DNA from: Bipolaris cookei
Taxonomy: Eukaryota; Ascomycota; Dothideomycetes; Pleosporales; Pleosporaceae
Direction of reading: 5' to 3'
Length of the DNA stretch: 64,000 nucleotides
Assembly (NCBI GenBank): GCA_002286855.1
Contig: NRSV01000041.1
Location: 62,001-126,000, forward strand
How positions within the stretch are numbered: the stretch's first letter is position 1; the number at the start of each line of letters is the position of its first letter. The translations under genes were made by a program, and so were the position numbers. A model generated the notes under the pieces. It was given only the letters and a program-made list of their open reading frames with translations, made no database searches and was not told where the DNA came from. Below, piece after piece: positions 58,613 to 64,000 of the stretch.

Positions 58613-61203
58613 TTAAACCTTGTTCTCAAGCCTGCGCTCATCTCTCAGCTTGATCAGCTTCTCGACAGCCTCATCAAGCGGTACGATGACGCCGCGCTGT
58701 TGAGTCTCTTGATCATCGCGGTTTCTCCAGTTGACAGCCCTCGCCTGCTGTTCCTCTGCACCGACAACCATGATGAAATTGTATAGTGCCAACTGTGCTG
58801 TGCGGATCTTCTTTTGCATAGTGTTACCACTAATGTCAATGTCGGCATGGAAACGGTTCTTGCGGAGCACAGCCTGAACTTCTTTGACATAGTCGTTTGC
58901 GCTCGGCATCACAGGAATGACCATGACTTGGCGAGGTGACAGCCAGAAAGGCCACCTACCCGCGAAGTGCTCTGTGAGGATACTGGAGCTGTTTAGCGGG
59001 GATGTTCTCATCATGAATGAGCATCAAGACTTACGCAATAAATCTCTCAAAGGAACCGTAGATAGCACGGTGAATCATGACGGGCCTTGCATAACCTGGT
59101 TGTGGTTCCTTGGGATTCTTCGCCACAGCAGCATCAGTGGATTCTGGCTTCTCCTTCTGCTCGGCCTGTTCGACCTCCTTCGGCTGCTCCTTCGCCTTTG
59201 TAGGAATGACCTCAGAAGTCATGTACTCAAGTCCGAATTGGATAGGCAGCTGGAAATCGAGCTGAATGGTAGCACATTGGAACTCTCGCTTCAAAGCGTC
59301 CGAAATGGTAATGTCGATCTTGGGACCGTAGAAAGCACCATCACCAGGGTTAAGCTCCCAAGCACCGCCACCCTCGGCGGTAAATTGATCCAAAGCCTCG
59401 GTCAACTTCGCCTCGGCCTTGTTCCAGGTCTCGATGTCACCAAGGAAGCCCTCAGGACGTGTACTCAACTTCAGCTTGAATGTGAAACCAAACTTTCCAT
59501 ATACAGCTCTTAGGAAGTCGAACAGTGCAGAGATCTCCTCAGTGATCTGATCTTGGGTACAGAAAACGTGGGTGTCATCTTGCTGGAATCTGCGCACACG
59601 GGTAAGGCCGGTAAGTGCACCGCTGGCTTCGTTTCGATGTAAGATACCAAAGTCAGCCATGCGAATGGGCAACTCTCTGTAACTACGCTCACGGTGCCCA
59701 AAAATCAAGCAGTGTCCGGGACAGTTCATGGGCTTCAGAGCCCACTTCTCCTTCTCGACATCGAAAGTGAACATGTCTTCTGAGTAATGTTGCCAATGAC
59801 CCGAAATTTTCCATAGCGAAGAATTGAACATGTTCGGTGATCCGACTTCCTGATATCCACGGTTCCAGTATTCTTCGCGCAGAAAAGCCTGTAGTGTGTT
59901 GTAGATGATCTGACCATGTGGAAGGAAGAAGCACGAACCAGGACTGAACTCGTGGAAAAAGAACAATTCTTGTTCCTTTCCAATCTTGCGATGATCGCGC
60001 TTGGCAGCTTCTTCGAGGAACTTGAGATGTTGCTGCATCGCGTCCTTGTCGGGGAATGAAACACCATAGATACGTTGCAGACTGTCGTTCTTGGCATCAC
60101 CCAAGAAGTATGATGCGGAATTCTTCATGACCTTGAACTGCTTTATCCGTCCGGTGTGCGGTACATGGGGTCCTCGGCAAAGATCAATTAGCGGTCCGTT
60201 TCGGTACACAGTGGTGAAGCTGCCGTCGGGAATTTTATCCTTGATGATGTGCTGCTTGTACTTGTTGGACTTGAACATCTCAAGCCTAAGACAAGTTAGA
60301 TAGATTCGCCAAAAAATTATGAAAAAAAAACTAACAGATCGTCCTTGGACAGGGTCAGACGCTCGAAGACTTGCTTCTCCTTAACAATACTGTTGACAAT
60401 GGTCTCTAGCGGCTTGTGGTCGGCGTGCTCAACGGCAGCGTTATCGGGGAGGGCCATCTGTAATACAATCAGCAGCGTCCTTGGAATTTTGTAACAAGAC
60501 AGACTTCGTAGTAGAATCCATCTTCAATAGGAGGACCAATGCACAGGTCGCATCCAAATCTGCGTTCCGAGGCTTCTCCTAGGATATGCGCGCTCGAGTG
60601 CCAGAAGACTTTCTTGCCTTCTGGGTCATCAAACGGCAGGAGCTCAAGCTTGCAGCTCTTCTCCAATGGTCGTTCAAGATCCCACAGTGTTTCCTCTGGT
60701 GTTCCCTTGTCCAAACGCGCGACAACGGTGCGCTCAAACAGGCTCTTGGAGATGTTTCGCGCAATGTCGGCAGGACTGGTGGACCATGACTCGCCTTCAA
60801 CGATCTTGCCGTCTTCAAGCGTAATGGTGATTTTCTCTGTTGCGAGAGCAATGGGTCAGTACTATGCAAAGAGGTCTCGTGTCGAAGTGACGAGCGTACC
60901 GCGGGGCTTCTGAGCGATTTCTTCGTCGTACTTTGCCTTGAGTTTTTCACTGGGACGTGGTTAGCATGCACTTCGCAAAAATCCAAATGCCACTTACAAA
61001 ATCTGAATACGATGGTCTATGAAGGCCGGTGCAGGGTCAAGCATCAATGGACGACCATCACCAGCATCGCCCTTGGCCTTTTTCTCCTTCTTCGGTTTCG
61101 TGGCCTTGTTTCCTTTTTGCTCGGCCTTCTGCTCGGCCGACACGGCCAGATCTTTCACTCCCTCGACAGCCGAGTTGACGGCATTTTTGATCGCGTCCGC
61201 CAT
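58613..61203 (-). CDS. THS1: Threonyl-tRNA synthetase
   Basis: Six exons (61203-60998, 60949-60900, 60836-60505, 60457-60336, 60285-59035, 58982-58613) encode 776 residues. It charges tRNA-Thr. A Lys/Ala-rich N-terminal extension precedes the TGS domain (KITITLEDGKIVEGESW). The editing domain has the HxxxH motif (FWHSSAHILGEA) and IGPPIEDGFYYE. The catalytic core has zinc ligands in MNCPGHCLIF and DDTHVFC, motif 2 (HRNEASGALTGLTRVRRFQQ) and YGPKIDI, and the anticodon-binding domain ends LIKLRDERRLENKV. A charged insertion (about 40 residues, TKAKEQPKEVEQAEQKEKPE) lies before ARPVMIHRAIYGS. There is no clear mitochondrial presequence. Its last intron has two acceptors 6 nt apart. Confidence 0.96.
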
Positions 61204-61600
61204 GTTGTTGTTACTGTCGAGTCTCAAGCGCGCGGGGCGGAAATTGTGTATGTACAGCAGTGGTGAGTCGAGTACTGCACAAGATGAAGTGACTCAGGAT
61301 GTGATGCGGATGCGATGAACCGTGTCGCAAGTAGAATGTCTCCAAACTAGTCTGGAGGGTCAGGTCCGGATGCAAAGCAATGTCCGACTCATACACAATT
61401 TCAGAAAGGTCCACGCCCACGACAGCCCACTTGGCCTTGGCAGGTGCATTTGGTGGGGTTATGCGGCGGCAGGATCCATCGGCGAAACGTGAGACCGATT
61501 GGCCCTGACTTTCCAACTTCATTTTCAGTTCGAACTTTTCGCGAAGCTCTCGAACAAGCTCACCTTTCGCGCACCGACCACTCTCAACACAACAGAAACA
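61204..61600. promoter_or_regulatory. Divergent promoter ThrRS / GAR1
   Basis: 397 bp between the two ATG codons; both genes serve translation and ribosome production. An ATTGG (CCAAT on the minus strand) lies at 61498-61502. No further site is assigned. Confidence 0.45.
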
Positions 61601-62431
61601 ATGGCATTTCGCGGAACTCCTCGTGGCGGTCGTGGCGGCGGCTTCGGTGGACGTGGTGGATTCTCTGCGCGTGGAGGTATGTGACACGCTCAGAGCTGTA
61701 CAGAATTTCCTAGCTAATGCGCCACAGGACGCGGTGGAATGGGAGCTTCTTTCGGACCCCCAGACACTGTTGTTGGTAAGAGGAGCAACTTAATGTGAAA
61801 CGACTGGAGCTAACTTTTTTGTAAGAAATGGGAAAATTTGTTCACGACTGCGAAAACGAGATGTTCTGCGAATCGATAAACACCAAGATTCCCTATTTCA
61901 ATGCGCCAATTTACCTGGAGAACAAGGTACATATATTGCAAATCTGGAAGTCAAGGAGGAAACAGGGTTGACCCATCTGCAGACACCCATCGGAAAAGTT
62001 GACGAGATCATGGGACCGCTGAACCAGGTCTACTTTACCATCAAGCCACAAGAGGGCATACAAGCAAAGTCATTCAAGGCTGGTGATAAGTTCTACATTG
62101 GAGGCGACAAGCTGCTCCCTCTTGACAGGTAACATAGCTCACCTGGCTGTCCATTTAGCGTGCTAACAAAAATAGGTTCTTGCCCAAGCCCAAGCCTGTT
62201 GGCGGCGTTACGAAGGTCAAGAAGCCCGCTGGTGCAGGCCGTGGAGCACCACGAGGTGGTTCTCGTGGCTTCGGAAGTCGCGGCCGTGGAGCACCGCGTG
62301 GACGGGGTGGACCCCCTGGGCGCGGAGGCTTTGGTGCCCGTGGTGGAGGTCGCGGCGGAAGCAGTGGTTTCTCAAGAGGCGGTGGACGTGGTGGTAGCGG
62401 CTTTGGTGGACGTGGACGAGGAGGATATTAA
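61601..62431 (+). CDS. GAR1: H/ACA ribonucleoprotein subunit Gar1
   Basis: Five exons (61601-61676, 61728-61775, 61826-61926, 61983-62128, 62176-62431) encode 208 residues. Gar1 is a core protein of H/ACA snoRNPs, which make pseudouridine in rRNA in the nucleolus. The central Gar1 fold has GKFVHDCENEMFCESINTKI, PYFNAPIYLENKTPIGKVDE and GPLNQVYFTIKPQEGIQAKS, with FKAGDKFYIGGDKLLPLDRF at its end. Both ends are Arg-Gly-Gly rich, as in yeast Gar1. All four introns are 47-56 bp. It is divergent from ThrRS. Confidence 0.96.
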
Positions 62432-63630
62432 ATGCTTCGGCCCGGGACGACGATCACCTCACGCTGGAGAAGCGCTGCCGGTTGTGCTGCCGTTTCGGCT
62501 CGAGCCTACGATTACCCACCGATACCATGATCATTTGTCGGCGTTTTGGAGTTGCGATGGAACCACTGTAACATGTCAAAAATATGGCGCCCTGTTGCGG
62601 ACACTTTGAGATGGATGCGCGGATTGTTATTTTTCTAGCCAAATTACTCTCGATTTTACAAGCAATCGCAAAGACGGGAAGCTGAGTAGCCCTGTACGTG
62701 GTGATCATGGTTGACCGTTGGGGCTGAGATGGCGCCACATCACTAAAAGCTTGAAAGGTATCAGACGCCGAAACTTCTGACATGTCACCAAAACAACTTT
62801 ACAAAGAAGCATGTGGGATTGCGCATCATTCCGTTCTGGAAATGGCTATCTTTCGTATGCTGATGGCTTTCACCGGTCACTAATTAACCTGCAATTGAAG
62901 ATGTGGGTGACAAGACGAACTTCAGTAATTCCCAACATGTGCAAGAACAAGCAAAGCACATGGGTGCCGTGATGTCAACGTCACAGCTGTCGGATGCTGC
63001 GAAACACCCGAGACAGTCGAAAGGTTGGGCTTTTTTCCGATGGAGCTTCGTGCCGCGGCCAATAAACTCATTTGCAACATGCCAGCCATCCCAGCCCAGC
63101 CTCCTCAATGTGGTCGCGGCGGTCCGCGGAAGCATCAACAACAACAGGTTCTGTAGGGGCTCGGACAACTTTTGCGTTTCTCCTACACGGCCCATCTTTC
63201 CCTACCTTTCTTTTTCCTCAGTTTTGCTCCTTGAAAGGGGTGTCCTGGTACCACTGAGCTCTCCGCATTCCACCCCGCAACAATCCCGCTTTGTCTGAGC
63301 CGCACCCTCACGTCACTCATTCGCTTGTGCCAATCCCCACAGTTTCCATACGACAGCGCGCAAAGACTCGGAGACAACGCCATAAGAGGCTGGATATCAG
63401 CAGAAGAGACGCACATCTGGTCAATCGCTGGATAGGGGAAGGGAGATTGCGACACTGCCAAGTCAGTCTCCGGATAACCGACGGTAAACAAGGCAACGAA
63501 GCTTCACACCTAGGAATACCATTGCAGCTACACGAGCGCAACGACCTCCTCACTCTGCGCAACCCCAACTGAACACAAATCCATTACAAACCACGTGTGA
63601 CAAAGCGTCAGAGCTCAAAAGATCGAAAAA
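62432..63630. other. Tandem intergenic, 1.2 kb
   Basis: GAR1 3' UTR and promoter of the gene at the right edge. Several short overlapping frames are present, none convincing. Confidence 0.55.
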
Positions 63631-64000
63631 ATGGCGCGCGCAGGACACTCAGGCACAATCGTCGGCTCGGCGATAGTAGTACGGGAAAAGTACTACTGGC
63701 CAGACTTACAACTGAACATCTGGACAATAGTTATGCTGGCGACAGCAGGGCTAATATTGGGCGTGAATGCACAATTCATGGAGATACAGAATCGAATGGG
63801 TTTGGGAACGCCATGGTATGTGAAATTCTACCACCTACACTCAAGCAGCAGATGGAAACAATACTCAATTCTCCCTGGAGACAACTGCTAACCCAAGTTT
63901 CATATAGGATCATGCCCTATGGCGTCACAGTAGGCACACTCGCTATTATTTTCATCATTATCGAAGTCATCTACATTGCGCAACGCAAACTCCTTCCTGG
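63631..64000 (+). CDS. Membrane protein of unknown function, 5' part only
   Basis: The gene is cut by the window end. Exons are 63631-63815 and 63908-64000 (92 bp intron), giving the first 92 residues. The start MARAGHSGTIVGSAIVVREK follows AAAAAATGG. Two hydrophobic segments are visible: LNIWTIVMLATAGLILGVNA and, after the intron, GVTVGTLAIIFIIIEVIYIA, followed by a basic QRKLLPG. The first segment follows YYWPDLQ. I do not recognise the family. It looks like a small multi-pass fungal membrane protein, and more helices may follow outside the window. Confidence 0.75.

Noticed and set aside
1..64000. Mobile elements, CRISPR arrays and RIP-type AT-rich blocks
   Set aside because: I found no transposase, reverse transcriptase, long terminal repeats, regularly spaced repeats or strongly AT-biased compartments; the gaps have ordinary composition.

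Overview
The window is a 64 kb piece of nuclear chromosome from a filamentous ascomycete, most likely a Dothideomycete of the Pleosporales type. The grounds are spliceosomal introns of mostly 47-125 bp with GT-AG ends and CTAAC-like branch sites, orthologues of core eukaryotic genes on both strands, and the end of a 1,8-DHN-melanin type polyketide synthase at the left edge. The order is inference from overall resemblance, not from a database search. I see no transposon, CRISPR array, rRNA or convincing tRNA gene, and no AT-rich repeat-induced-mutation compartment. I spliced every multi-exon gene by hand; all complete gene models have coding lengths divisible by three and end in a stop codon. 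Feature spans include introns; exon limits are in the evidence.

Layout. 1-1477: 3' end of a non-reducing PKS (ACP-ACP-thioesterase). 1478-5324: 3.8 kb without a convincing gene. 5325-8409: prefoldin subunit 3, then a secreted protein of unknown function. 9747-14654: Golgi tether subunit COG3 diverging from an RCC1-repeat mitochondrial protein (Fmp25-like). 15553-18492: an unknown protein diverging from a J-domain protein. 19982-23257: mitochondrial ribosomal protein bL31m diverging from a large flavin-reductase-domain protein. 23619-25946: Sm D1, then a TauD-type dioxygenase. 26919-34744: DNA polymerase epsilon catalytic subunit diverging from COX20. 35407-36950: MTQ2 methyltransferase diverging from a succinate dehydrogenase assembly factor. 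37328-38700: a small cysteine-rich protein and ribosomal protein eL29. 39677-42953: an AMMECR1-domain protein and a metacaspase. 45408-50271: a large Sec7-PH ARF exchange factor. 54211-57408: SDS23 and a disordered protein. 58613-62431: threonyl-tRNA synthetase diverging from GAR1. 63631-64000: 5' end of an unknown membrane protein.

The genes do not form one pathway. The clearest organising feature is six head-to-head gene pairs; in five of them the plus-strand partner is a known or predicted mitochondrial protein. No exotic system is apparent. The most interesting items are the flavin-reductase protein with a large unassigned C-terminal half, the small cysteine-rich protein, the duplicated motif in the secreted protein, and several splicing oddities: a GC-AG intron, a tandem acceptor, 7-14 nt coding exons, and a stop-free in-frame intron.
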